The notes under the pieces are model-generated. The model saw nothing but the letters and a program-made list of their open reading frames with translations. It had not been told where the DNA came from and made no database searches. DNA of 42,292 bases from assembly GCA_900320545.1 (NCBI GenBank), contig ONSU01000034.1, forward strand, positions 1-42,292, written 5' to 3'. Source of the DNA: an uncultured Bacteroidales bacterium (GTDB lineage Bacteria > Bacteroidota > Bacteroidia > Bacteroidales > UBA932). Within the stretch, counting starts at the first letter, position 1. Every line of letters begins with the position of its first letter. A program made the translations under genes and the position numbers. Shown here one piece after another: positions 34,801-42,292 of the stretch.

Positions 34801-37800
34801 GGCCAGTTTCGCGCAGACCGCCACCCTCCAGACCATCGAGAACGAAGTCCTGAAAGTCCTGATGGCGGGCGACAGGAAGTCATCGGGTGCGGAGACCGCG
34901 GCGGCGGACAACGAGCCGCGGGAACTCTCCTTCCAGCAGGAGGGCGTATATTACGACTGCATGAAGGCCCCGGAAGAGACGCAGTACAACATTCCGACGC
35001 TGTGGCGCTTCCCCTCCGGGACACAGGCGGAGACGGTCAGGGATGCGGTACTCGACGTGCTGAAGGCCCATCCCGGGCTCAACGTGTATTTCGAGCAGCG
35101 CGAGGGGAAGGTCTTTGCGGTTCCCGCGGATGTCACCCCGTCCGTCAGCATCGAGAAGACGGAGGACCGCATCACCGCAGAATCGTACAAAGACGCGTTC
35201 GTCAAGCCCTTCAACCTGCAGGAAGCGCCCCTGTACCGGCTAAAGGTGCTCGATACGCCGGAAGGCGTCGTCCTCGCCGCCGACTTCCATCACCTGATCT
35301 TCGACGGCGCTTCCTACGATATCTTCGGGAAAGAACTTTCCGCAGCGCTCCGGGGAGAAAAACCGGAGCGGGAATCCTATTCCTATTCCCAATACGTGCT
35401 CGACCAGCAGGCCGGCGTGGACACCCCGGAATTCCAGGAGGCGGGCGCCTTCTTCGGGAAGCAGCTGGAGGCGCTGGAAGAGGCGTCGGAGATCCTTCCG
35501 GATCTTCCCCTGCAGCAAGGCAAGGGCCGGGAACTCTATGTCCAGGAAGCGGTCGGCGCCGAGGTCGCGCCGCGGTGCAAGGAGCTCGGGATCACTCCCG
35601 CAAGTTTCTTCCTTTCAGCTACTTACCTGGCCGTATCCGCCTTTGCGGGAAGGCCGGACGTGTACATCTGCACCGTATCCGGCGGGCGCAGCAATCTCAG
35701 GACTTCCGGGACGCTGGGTATGTTCGTCAATACCCTGGCGCTCCACGGCAATGCGGCGCCCGCGCCCGTCGACGAATTCCTGAAAAAGGTCCACGCCGAT
35801 TTCGCCGAAACGTTGCGACATGAGAATTATCCTTTCTCGAAGGTGGCGGCGGCGTACGGCTTCCAGCCCCGGATCATGCTGGCCTATGAAGTGGGCGTCG
35901 TCGAGAAAGATTCCGGAGTGCAAAGCGAAGTGCTGGAAACGGGCTATCCCAAGTTCCCCGTCAGCATCTTTGTCGACGGAGAAGAGGGTCACGAGCGCTT
36001 TGTGGTGGCTTATGACAGCCACCTGTACAGCCGGGAGATCATGCAGCGGTTCGCCCAGACGCTCGCCTGCGTGGTCAAGGGCCTGCTGAGGGCCGGCAAT
36101 ACAGCCGAGGTTCCCTTCGTGGACGCCCCCCGGATCGACGAACTCGACGGATTCAACCATTACAAGGCCCCGCTGAATCCCGACGAAAGCATCGTCTCCC
36201 TCTTCCGGAAACAGGCGGCGGCCACACCCGGCAATGCAGCCGTTTCCGCTGGCGGCAAGACCTGGTCCTATGAAGAGACCGACCGCCTTACCGACCGTCT
36301 GGCGGCCTATATCGCTTCTCTGGGCCTTGGCCGGGAGAACGTCGTTTCGGTGCTGATCGGACGCAATGAATGGATGGCGCTCGCCTCGCTGGGCATCCTC
36401 AAGGCCGGCTGCGCCTACCAGCCGCTGGATCCTTCCTATCCCGCGGAACGCCTCGGCTTCATGATCAAGGATGCCGCGGCAGGCCTGCTGATCGCCGACG
36501 AAGACCTGACCGGCCTTCTGCCGGACTATGCCGGTCCCGTGCTCAAGACCTCCGACATCGGGGCGCTGCCTCAGGGGAAATGCCCGGAGGGACCCGCACC
36601 CGAAGACCTGTTCATCCTCCTGTATACTTCCGGTTCCACGGGCGTTCCCAAGGGCGTGATGCTGGAGCACCGCAACCTCGTCAATTTCTGCGGCTGGTAC
36701 CGCAGCTATTACGGCCTCAAGGCCGGTGACAAGGTCGCCGCTTATGCCAGTTACGGCTTCGACGCCTGCATGATGGATATGTATCCCGCGCTTACGACGG
36801 GCGCCTGCGTGTACATTATTCCGGAAGACACCCGCCACGATATGATGGCGCTGGACCGCTTCATCACCGAAAACGGCATCACGCACAGTTTCATGACCAC
36901 GCAGGTGGGCGTGATGTTCGAGAAGAATTTCCCCGACAACATGAGTCTCCGGCACCTTTCCGTGGGCGGAGAAAAACTCGTGTCCGTCGATCCCCCGTCC
37001 TATGCCTTCCACAACGGCTACGGCCCCACGGAATGCACCATTTTCTCCACCGTCTTCGAGGTGAAGCGGCGGGAAGACAACATCCCCATCGGCCATCCGC
37101 TCGACAATGTATATCTGTATGTCGTCGACGCGCAGGGCCGCCGGCTTCCCGTCGGGGCGCCCGGCGAGCTGATCATCGCCGGAGAAGGCGTCGGCAGAGG
37201 GTATCTCAATCAGCCGGAAAAGACGGCGGAGGCATTCATCGACAATCCTTTCATCAAGGGAATGCGCGCCTATCGATCCGGAGACATCGTCCGCTACAGG
37301 GAGGACGGAAACATCGAATTCGTCGGCCGCCGCGACTCCCAGGTCAAGATCCGCGGATTCCGGATCGAACTCAAGGAGGTGGAAACCGTCCTGCGGGAAA
37401 TGCCCCTCGTGAAGGACGTTACCGTGCAGGCATTCGACAAGCCCTCCGGCGGCAAGTTCCTGGCGGCGTATGTGGTGTACGACGGCACACTTGACGCGAA
37501 AGAGGTCGCCGCGTTCATCCGCGAACGCAAGCCGCCCTATATGGTTCCGGAAAGCATCACCCAGCTCGACCGCATCCCGCTGAACGTCAACCAGAAAGTC
37601 GACCGGAAGGCCCTGCCCGCCCCGGTTCCGCGCTCCGGCGAGGACTATGTCGCCCCGGAGACGCCCGTGGAGAAGACGCTGTGCGAAATTTTCGCCGCCG
37701 TGCTCGAAATGGACAAGGTAAGCGTCACCGACAATTTCTTCGACCTCGGCGGTACTTCGCTGGTCGTCACGAACGTGCTGGTGGCGGCCCAGAAGGCCGG

Positions 37801-39103
37801 CCTCAATTTCGCCTACGCCGATGTGTTCTCGCATCCCACCGCGCGGAGTCTCGCGGCCTTCCTGGGCGGAGGGGCGGAAACGGGCGCGAACGAGGAAAGC
37901 ATCGAGGACTACGACTATTCCGCCATTGACAAACTCCTGTCCGGAAACACCCTGGAAGCATACCTGCAGGGAGAACCGCAGCCCCTTGGCCAGAACATCC
38001 TCCTGACCGGCGTCACGGGATTCCTGGGCATCCACATCCTAAGGGAGATGATCAGCAACACGCCCGAGGATACCATCCTCTGGTGCCTTGTGCGCGGGCA
38101 TAAGGACCGTTCCGCCCTAGACAATCTCAAGGCGATGGTGGCGTACTACTTCCCGGAGGGTTTCACCGAGCCGGAATGGAAACGGATCCGCATCGTCCAG
38201 GGAGACATCACCGGGATGTCCGCCTTCCAGGCGATGGCCGCCTCCGGCACGCCGGTCGACCTCGTGATCAACAGCGCCGCCAACGTGAAGCATTTCTCGA
38301 AGGGGACCGATATCGAAGAGGTAAACTACGGCGGCGTCAAGAACATTGTCGCATTCTGCGAAATGTGCGGCGCGCGGCTGGTGCAGATTTCGACCGAGAG
38401 CGTGGGCGGAACCACCAAGGGATTCCGTCCCGCCGTCTTCAACGAGCAGCACCTTTACTTCGGCCAGCAGACCGGCAATCAGTACGTCCACTCCAAGTTC
38501 CTGGCGGAACGTTACATCCTGGAGCACATCACGAAGGGGACGCTCAACGCCAAGATCCTCCGGGCCGGCAACCTTTCGCCCCGGTCTTCCGATGGTGAAT
38601 TCCAGAAGAACATGACCACGAACGCCGCGATGGGTCGACTCCGGGCCTGCAAACTGCTGGGAGTCGTGCCGTATATGAGCGCGACCGCCCGCGTGGAACT
38701 GACCCCGATCGACGAAGCGGCCCGTGCGGTCCGCCTGCTGAGCGCAACGCCCAGGGAGAACTGCGTCCTGCACATCTCCAACAACCACCTCATCCCAATG
38801 GAAGACGTGATGGGACGACTCTCGCTGGTGGACGGAAAACCCCTTCGCTACGTGGAAGCGGACGAATTCTCCGTGATTCTCGCCAAAGCGATGGAAGACC
38901 CCGCCCTCGCCCCCTGCCTCTCCCCTCTCATCGCCTACAACCAGGCGCCGGGGAAAGATCCGGAGGTCGTCAACTGGCCCTCCACCAGTTTCACCGTTCA
39001 GATCCTCCTCCGCAACGGCTTCCACTGGTGTCCCACTTCCGCCGACTACCTCGACCAGATGTTCGAGCAGCTGCGGGAACTGCATTTCTTCGAGGTGGAC
39101 TGA
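31862..39103 (+). CDS. Two-module non-ribosomal peptide synthetase with terminal reductase (C-A-T-C-A-T-R)
   Basis: A 2,413-residue assembly line. C1 (about 1-425) has active-site HHILFDG at 128-134. A1 (about 440-925) has YTSGTTGTPKG at 576-586 and catalytic K904. T1 has its phosphopantetheine serine probably at S960 in the unusual YYGLSSLSAL. C2 (about 1030-1440) has HHLIFDG at 1143-1149. A2 has YTSGSTGVPKG at 1588-1598 and K1912. T2 has LGGTSL with S1966. The reductase R has the NADPH motif TGVTGFLG at 2049-2056 and Y2208/K2212. C1 has no carrier before it, so it is probably a lipoinitiation (starter) domain. R should release the dipeptide as an aldehyde, which may stay linear or cyclise. 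Aligning by eye to GrsA gives pocket residues DASFYGCAY (A1) and DAMFSGGIF (A2), plus Lys; I cannot name the amino acids. No phosphopantetheinyl transferase lies in the window. Confidence 0.95.
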   Translation: MISPLSQAQLGIYLACQGLKENEGNYQIAMLFRLPEEIDPDRLKQALEKTLLAHPYLLSRLVLQDGEVRVETPDQPEAAVPVFKTLDRSTLGRTMPLDINNAEGKTQQLSRTEIYETPEGNFFYFDAHHILFDGASTHLFLKSLDEAYTGKELEKEKVSGADVALREQELRDSEAFGEAREWYARTFGPGAETQSRIIPDKYEEDSPYKELFLDLDLDRQKMQAVTERYRYADSVLFTAAFGLTLAAWNAEEKAFFTSIWNGRKGLSGGIGMQVHTIPVYVDAPSGRPVSEILDAMKEQTLGIRARGFYSFADCAKDLGLGNGINFGFQGQFVGDKPRLVIDGKVIEGEDLRTNPPGIGLSIEFFTAADGPYKMRIWYRSGLYSESLLRSFADSYTATVLSLATAETVRDLQYANAAQLKLLDTFQGEENPSDPATTILDLFKKQNPGNTAIVYRDTRLTYGEVDELSDRLAAWIEKNVGPGKVVSIMLGRNEYNMIAPLGAVKAGCAYQPLDPSYPADRLQFMVQDAQSALLIADDGLDVEGFEGPRLRTADIPGLPQGHPESRPGADDLFVLLYTSGTTGTPKGCMLPHRSVALFSQLNAAILGLDGDSRMTAYASFGFDAFVSDLFTALSSGAALYIIPEELRLDLPALHAYFEENGITHSFMTTQVATQFALNFPACKGLRALYTGGEKLSSFPLPEYRLFNCYGPTESLAYVIYKEVKEEAEIPIGRPVPGIHAYIVAKGGQRLPVGAAGELLEAGEQVGDGYLGRPDKTAEVFSDNPYESDPAYRRMYRTGDVVRYRVDGDIEYIGRKDSQVKIRGFRIELKEVESVIREYEGIRDVTVQAFDEKGAGAGKFIAAYIVADSPVDIAALNAFIASRKPPYMVPAVTMQIDAIPLNVNQKVDRKALPEPVREQAAKRAENAPLNILEEEIAGIIRETAHIDGFGLTDPLLYYGLSSLSALRLATELYKKYGLQADMASFAQTATLQTIENEVLKVLMAGDRKSSGAETAAADNEPRELSFQQEGVYYDCMKAPEETQYNIPTLWRFPSGTQAETVRDAVLDVLKAHPGLNVYFEQREGKVFAVPADVTPSVSIEKTEDRITAESYKDAFVKPFNLQEAPLYRLKVLDTPEGVVLAADFHHLIFDGASYDIFGKELSAALRGEKPERESYSYSQYVLDQQAGVDTPEFQEAGAFFGKQLEALEEASEILPDLPLQQGKGRELYVQEAVGAEVAPRCKELGITPASFFLSATYLAVSAFAGRPDVYICTVSGGRSNLRTSGTLGMFVNTLALHGNAAPAPVDEFLKKVHADFAETLRHENYPFSKVAAAYGFQPRIMLAYEVGVVEKDSGVQSEVLETGYPKFPVSIFVDGEEGHERFVVAYDSHLYSREIMQRFAQTLACVVKGLLRAGNTAEVPFVDAPRIDELDGFNHYKAPLNPDESIVSLFRKQAAATPGNAAVSAGGKTWSYEETDRLTDRLAAYIASLGLGRENVVSVLIGRNEWMALASLGILKAGCAYQPLDPSYPAERLGFMIKDAAAGLLIADEDLTGLLPDYAGPVLKTSDIGALPQGKCPEGPAPEDLFILLYTSGSTGVPKGVMLEHRNLVNFCGWYRSYYGLKAGDKVAAYASYGFDACMMDMYPALTTGACVYIIPEDTRHDMMALDRFITENGITHSFMTTQVGVMFEKNFPDNMSLRHLSVGGEKLVSVDPPSYAFHNGYGPTECTIFSTVFEVKRREDNIPIGHPLDNVYLYVVDAQGRRLPVGAPGELIIAGEGVGRGYLNQPEKTAEAFIDNPFIKGMRAYRSGDIVRYREDGNIEFVGRRDSQVKIRGFRIELKEVETVLREMPLVKDVTVQAFDKPSGGKFLAAYVVYDGTLDAKEVAAFIRERKPPYMVPESITQLDRIPLNVNQKVDRKALPAPVPRSGEDYVAPETPVEKTLCEIFAAVLEMDKVSVTDNFFDLGGTSLVVTNVLVAAQKAGLNFAYADVFSHPTARSLAAFLGGGAETGANEESIEDYDYSAIDKLLSGNTLEAYLQGEPQPLGQNILLTGVTGFLGIHILREMISNTPEDTILWCLVRGHKDRSALDNLKAMVAYYFPEGFTEPEWKRIRIVQGDITGMSAFQAMAASGTPVDLVINSAANVKHFSKGTDIEEVNYGGVKNIVAFCEMCGARLVQISTESVGGTTKGFRPAVFNEQHLYFGQQTGNQYVHSKFLAERYILEHITKGTLNAKILRAGNLSPRSSDGEFQKNMTTNAAMGRLRACKLLGVVPYMSATARVELTPIDEAARAVRLLSATPRENCVLHISNNHLIPMEDVMGRLSLVDGKPLRYVEADEFSVILAKAMEDPALAPCLSPLIAYNQAPGKDPEVVNWPSTSFTVQILLRNGFHWCPTSADYLDQMFEQLRELHFFEVD

Positions 39104-39104
39104 T

Positions 39105-40229
39105 ATGCGCTGTCGCCTGCTGCCCATACTGACCATCTTGTCGCTGGCGGCCTGCCAAGGCCTTCAGTCGGGCAGCGGGGACTTCGTCGCACCCAAAATC
39201 GAGAGCGCCGACGCCTCGTTCAACGTCTGGGGCATCGTTCTGCAATGCCATGTCGATATCCCCCGGGTGGACCGGTGCGGTTTCCTGGTCGGCCCTGTCG
39301 GAGAAACCAAGTCGGACTATCCCGCCGTCCTTTCGGGGAATACTTTCTCCGTCACCTTGCACGACCTTGCGCCCGAGCGGACCTATGAATGGGAAGGATA
39401 TATCGAAGCCGGGAAGCAGAGGATCCTCTCGAAAAGCGCCACCTTCAAGACGCCGGGGCCGCCCCCGGCGGATTATGTCAACTGTTCCTTCAAGGACTAC
39501 ATCCCGCAGTACGACCTGAACGAAGACGGATATCTCTCCGAAACGGAGCTCTCCTCCATCACGACGCTGACGGTTCCGACCGACCACCTGCAGGACATGA
39601 AAGGGCTGGAGTATTGCGTCAACCTGGAAAGCCTTACCTGTACGGGTTCCCCCGGCGGACTGACGTGGCTGGACGTGACGATGCTTCCCCGTCTGACCTA
39701 TCTCAACTGTGACGGAAACAAATTCGGAATAGTCAGTGGAGACGAAATCAGCGATGAAGGCCTGATGCTGGTCAAATATAATTCCTATGTAATAACGGAA
39801 TCCCATCTTCAGACACTCAGCTGCAATAATGCCGGGCTCCGGAAGTTCTATGTCGGCTATGCCTGCGAGCTCCGGGATGTCTCCATTTCCGGCAACCAGA
39901 TTACATATCTGGATCTGATGTCCGCCTATTCACGTATCGAGAAACTGGACTGCAGCGACAATCTCCTGACCGACATCAATCTCGAGATCTCCCCCCTGAA
40001 GGAACTGGACTGCAGCCGCAACCGGCTGAAAAGCCTGCGGATCAGTGAATTCCAGCATCTGACGATGCTAAAGTGCGCTCCGATGAATGACGAGAAAGGC
40101 AACAACCTGCTCGAAGTTCTCTATCTGCCGAAGGGGACGCACATCCCTCACATCACGGAGAACCGGAGCGAAGAATACATTCCTGCCGAAACCCGGATTG
40201 AATTCTACGACACCATCTGGTCTAATTGA
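39105..40229 (+). CDS. Leucine-rich-repeat lipoprotein coupled to the NRPS
   Basis: A 374-residue surface lipoprotein. The signal peptide has lipobox LAAC (C17). A fibronectin-type-III-like domain (about 28-117) ends in ATFKTP, followed by an EF-hand or dockerin-like calcium loop (DLNEDGYLSETEL, 137-149). Cys-containing leucine-rich repeats of the BspA type (about 165-345) follow, such as LDCSDNLLTDINL and LDCSRNRLKSL. ATG comes one base after the NRPS stop, so cotranscription is likely, but no catalytic domain links it to peptide synthesis. The DNA near 39710-39980 is visibly lower in GC than its neighbours. The stop overlaps the convergent kinase gene by 8 bases. Confidence 0.82.
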   Translation: MRCRLLPILTILSLAACQGLQSGSGDFVAPKIESADASFNVWGIVLQCHVDIPRVDRCGFLVGPVGETKSDYPAVLSGNTFSVTLHDLAPERTYEWEGYIEAGKQRILSKSATFKTPGPPPADYVNCSFKDYIPQYDLNEDGYLSETELSSITTLTVPTDHLQDMKGLEYCVNLESLTCTGSPGGLTWLDVTMLPRLTYLNCDGNKFGIVSGDEISDEGLMLVKYNSYVITESHLQTLSCNNAGLRKFYVGYACELRDVSISGNQITYLDLMSAYSRIEKLDCSDNLLTDINLEISPLKELDCSRNRLKSLRISEFQHLTMLKCAPMNDEKGNNLLEVLYLPKGTHIPHITENRSEEYIPAETRIEFYDTIWSN

Positions 40230-41277
40230 ACAGCTCGGTCGCCTGGTGGAAGATCTCATCGACCACGCCGGAGTCGACCCGGGAAGGGCTTGGCGCGGGT
40301 TTTTCGGGCCGGGGTGCGACAGGTTTTTCAGGCCTGGTGGCAGAGGGCTTTTGCGGGGACGCGGGAGCGGACGGAACGGGAACGGGGACCTCTTGCAGAA
40401 GGATGACCGTATCTCGCTGCGGCGCGGGCGCCCCGGCCTGCGAATCCGCATCCCGCTTTTGAAGGAAAAAGCTCAACGCCAATAAAATAACGAAAAGAAC
40501 GATCCACAGCATCCAGCCCCTGCGCTTATGTATCGCATCCCTGACCTCCGAGACGGAGGCATAGCGGGCGGAAGGGTTCTCGGCACAGCACCGACGTACC
40601 ACGGAGCGGTGGCGCCTTCCCCCGGTGATCAGGCCGATCAGCACGCCGAGCGACCAGATTTCGCTGCGGATATCCGCATCCCGGCCGTTCAGCACCTCCG
40701 GTGCCGTGAAACTCCGCGTTCCGGCAGGGGTTTTGAGCATCGAGAATTCATCCGAATCCGAGAATCCGAAATCGATCAGTTTGACATTGTTGCCGGAAGC
40801 CGTGAGCATCACGTTCGATGGGGTCAGGTCGCGGTGCAGAATCTGCCGCGAATGCAGGAATGACAGGGCCTCGCAGAGTTCTTCGATAATGCGGTCTCCC
40901 TCCGCCCGGCTGAAGGCGCTTTTTTTCAAGGCCTGCCCAAGGGTACGCCCGTGCACCCATTCCATCTCGATGCAGTTTCCCAGATCGTCGAGCTGCGTGA
41001 AAGAATAATAACGGCAGATATTGGGATGATCCAGCGAACTGCCGATCTCGAACTCCTTCCGGAGCAGGCCTACGTAGAGAGCGTCGCCGCGGTACTCTTC
41101 CTTAAGGCATTTAAGCACACGGAATTTTCCTTGCCGCTCTATGCGAAAGAGGCAGAACGCCCCGCCGGAAGAGGTATGGATCAGCATCCGGGAGGAAATC
41201 TCCCCGGATTCCGGTGCTGACGGGTTCGAAAAAAAGCCGGAAGTCTCTTCCACGTTCAGTAAATCCCTAATATTCAC
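40222..41277 (-). CDS. Membrane-anchored Ser/Thr protein kinase
   Basis: Hanks-type kinase of 351 residues. The N-lobe has K56 (VLKCLK) and E75. The catalytic loop HRDLTPSNV has D150 and N155, DFG is at 169-171 and APE at 192-194. The glycine loop is degenerate, and the aspartate usual in the D-WSLG motif is a glutamate (E206). The C-lobe is short and ends at about 250. One transmembrane helix (about 254-272) is followed by a Pro/Lys/Ser-rich tail (about 283-335), probably outside the cytoplasm. The start is uncertain: GTG at 41277 lies one base from a TAAATTTG box; ATG at 41187 is the alternative and would begin at the glycine loop. It diverges from the barrel gene. Confidence 0.87.
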   Translation of the reverse strand: MNIRDLLNVEETSGFFSNPSAPESGEISSRMLIHTSSGGAFCLFRIERQGKFRVLKCLKEEYRGDALYVGLLRKEFEIGSSLDHPNICRYYSFTQLDDLGNCIEMEWVHGRTLGQALKKSAFSRAEGDRIIEELCEALSFLHSRQILHRDLTPSNVMLTASGNNVKLIDFGFSDSDEFSMLKTPAGTRSFTAPEVLNGRDADIRSEIWSLGVLIGLITGGRRHRSVVRRCCAENPSARYASVSEVRDAIHKRRGWMLWIVLFVILLALSFFLQKRDADSQAGAPAPQRDTVILLQEVPVPVPSAPASPQKPSATRPEKPVAPRPEKPAPSPSRVDSGVVDEIFHQATELFN

Positions 41278-41278
41278 T

Positions 41279-41307
41279 CAAATTTACGAATTATTTTGCT
41301 ATTTTTG
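41279..41307. promoter_or_regulatory. Divergent candidate -7 boxes between the kinase and barrel genes
   Basis: TAAATTTG on the minus strand (41286-41279) and TATTTTTG on the plus strand (41300-41307) both match TAnnTTTG. They lie 1 and 5 bases from the respective start codons in a 35-base intergenic space. No clear -33 elements are seen. If used, both transcripts would be nearly leaderless. Confidence 0.35.
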
Positions 41308-41312
41308 TATGA

Positions 41313-42203
41313 ATGGGCACAAGAATTCTCACATACGCGGCGATTCTCATTCTTCTGCTGGGAGAAATCGTCCTCTCTGCGCAGAATGTGCAGGACCTGG
41401 ACGCGGCCCTCGACTACTACGAAGACATCTGCAACCAGTGCTTCGACCTGCGGGCCCGGATGCGGTCCGGCGAGCAGATTGCCGCGGAGGCTGTCACTCC
41501 CCTGCTGGAGCGCCTTACCGGGCTCCGCGAGAGGCTCGGCAGCTCCAAAGGCGAAATGAGCTTCGAGCAATTGCGGCGATTCGAGAGCATCCGGGAGCGC
41601 TATGCCCGCGCCTTCAATCCGACGCTCCTGCCCGGCACCTCCGTTCCGGTCTCGGATGATGTCGCCGCTTCGCTCGATCCGGCCCGCGGCCCGTCCGTCC
41701 CCACTTCTCCGGAGAGCATCGTTGACAGCGGATTCCATTCCCCCTGGTATGTCGGGATTCTCGCCTTTGCCGGATTTCCGTTCTTCGCCCCGGGGCTGAT
41801 GCTGACGGCCGACACCCCTCACTGGGGTCTCTACGCCAAAGGATATGTCGGCGTGCGATGGGTTTCCCCGGCGTATTCCGGCCTTTCGGACGGCACCTCG
41901 GAGCAGGGCACGCTGTGGACGACGGGCAAAGAACGCCGCTCCCGCTTCGGCATATCCGCCGGCGGATCCTGGTTCCCGCTCAAATACCTCGGCATCTACG
42001 CCGGGGCGGGATACGGCCAGGAAAAGATTTACTGGGAAGACACCAATCACGAATGGGTGGCGATAACGGACCTGACCCGGCGCGGAATCCAGGCGGACGC
42101 CGGACTGCTTTTCAGATGGAGGTGGCTGACCGCCTTCGCCGGTGTCACCACCGTCACCTTCCGGACCATCCGGGTCGAAACCGGCCTCGGCGTGCGGTTC
42201 TAG
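41313..42203 (+). CDS. Outer-membrane beta-barrel protein with N-terminal helical region
   Basis: A 296-residue protein with a signal peptide (about 1-23, ending LSAQ), a helical, charged segment (about 26-103), a Pro/Ser-rich linker (about 105-138), and a small barrel (about 140-296) with alternating Gly and aromatic strands and a C-terminal Phe. I do not recognise the family. ATG at 41313 is required because it begins the signal peptide. It is divergent from the Ser/Thr kinase and may be co-regulated with it. The stop overlaps the next convergent gene by 4 bases. Confidence 0.72.
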   Translation: MGTRILTYAAILILLLGEIVLSAQNVQDLDAALDYYEDICNQCFDLRARMRSGEQIAAEAVTPLLERLTGLRERLGSSKGEMSFEQLRRFESIRERYARAFNPTLLPGTSVPVSDDVAASLDPARGPSVPTSPESIVDSGFHSPWYVGILAFAGFPFFAPGLMLTADTPHWGLYAKGYVGVRWVSPAYSGLSDGTSEQGTLWTTGKERRSRFGISAGGSWFPLKYLGIYAGAGYGQEKIYWEDTNHEWVAITDLTRRGIQADAGLLFRWRWLTAFAGVTTVTFRTIRVETGLGVRF

Positions 42204-42292
42204 AGGCGCCGAAGCGTCAACAGTCCGCCGGTCTTTCCGGCCACATAGGAGGGCGTGTGCTTACCGTCCCGCTCGATATGGTCGATATAGAG
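42200..42292 (-). CDS. C-terminal end of an unidentified protein (cut by window edge)
   Basis: An open frame entering from the right edge gives 30 residues, LYIDHIERDG through GGLLTLRRL, ending in TAG at 42202-42200. Codon use and the coherent peptide suggest a real gene end, and the stop overlaps the barrel gene as at the other convergent junctions here. Too little is visible to name it. Confidence 0.6.
   Translation of the reverse strand, partial: LYIDHIERDGKHTPSYVAGKTGGLLTLRRL

Overview
The window looks like a GC-rich (about 60%) Bacteroidales chromosome segment, probably from an uncultured gut or rumen lineage. The evidence is a serine palmitoyltransferase, a DUF5606 protein and a THUMP-like methyltransferase of Bacteroidota type, DUF6340 and other short lipoproteins, C-terminal-Phe outer-membrane barrels, almost no Shine-Dalgarno sequences, and several matches to the Bacteroidota -7 promoter box TAnnTTTG. 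There are no tRNA or rRNA genes, insertion sequences, phage genes or CRISPR arrays.

Layout. (1) 1-8401, minus strand: a tightly packed run read gyrB, spt, SDR, pgpH-like, tig, clpP, clpX (cut by the window edge), apparently from one promoter in front of gyrB. It joins topoisomerase, sphingolipid, cyclic-dinucleotide and proteostasis genes. (2) 8413-13204, minus: a large periplasmic TPR protein overlapping an outer-membrane barrel, with its own promoter and a leader hairpin. (3) 13071-13720: the only long gene-free stretch. It holds six perfect-length 52-bp tandem repeats that stop beside the end of a methyltransferase gene, which itself carries in-frame repeat insertions. (4) 15492-17150, plus: a phosphohexomutase. 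(5) 17140-24258, minus: an overlapping operon read HAMP membrane protein, trkH (frameshifted), RecD-like helicase, DPP-IV-type peptidase, nth, ftsE-like ATPase. (6) 24392-25594, plus: a ROK-family repressor. (7) 25591-30583, minus: DUF5606, rimO, DUF6340 lipoprotein, amino-acid permease, lipoprotein. (8) 30584-31794: a second 52-bp-period repeat array, behind glycerate kinase. (9) 31862-40229, plus: a 2,413-residue two-module NRPS ending in a reductase domain, followed after one base by a leucine-rich-repeat lipoprotein. (10) 40222-42292: a membrane-anchored Ser/Thr kinase divergent from an outer-membrane barrel protein, then the end of an unidentified gene.

Most notable are the NRPS with a starter condensation domain and terminal reductase (predicted product: an acyl-dipeptide aldehyde or a derived cyclic product), the two unrelated-looking 52-bp arrays that each lie just 3' of a gene, the repeat-invaded methyltransferase, the damaged trkH, and the overlap of all four convergent gene pairs at their stop codons. 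Long open frames antisense to these genes are GC-driven shadows and are omitted. Functions come from motif recognition by eye; no database search was run.
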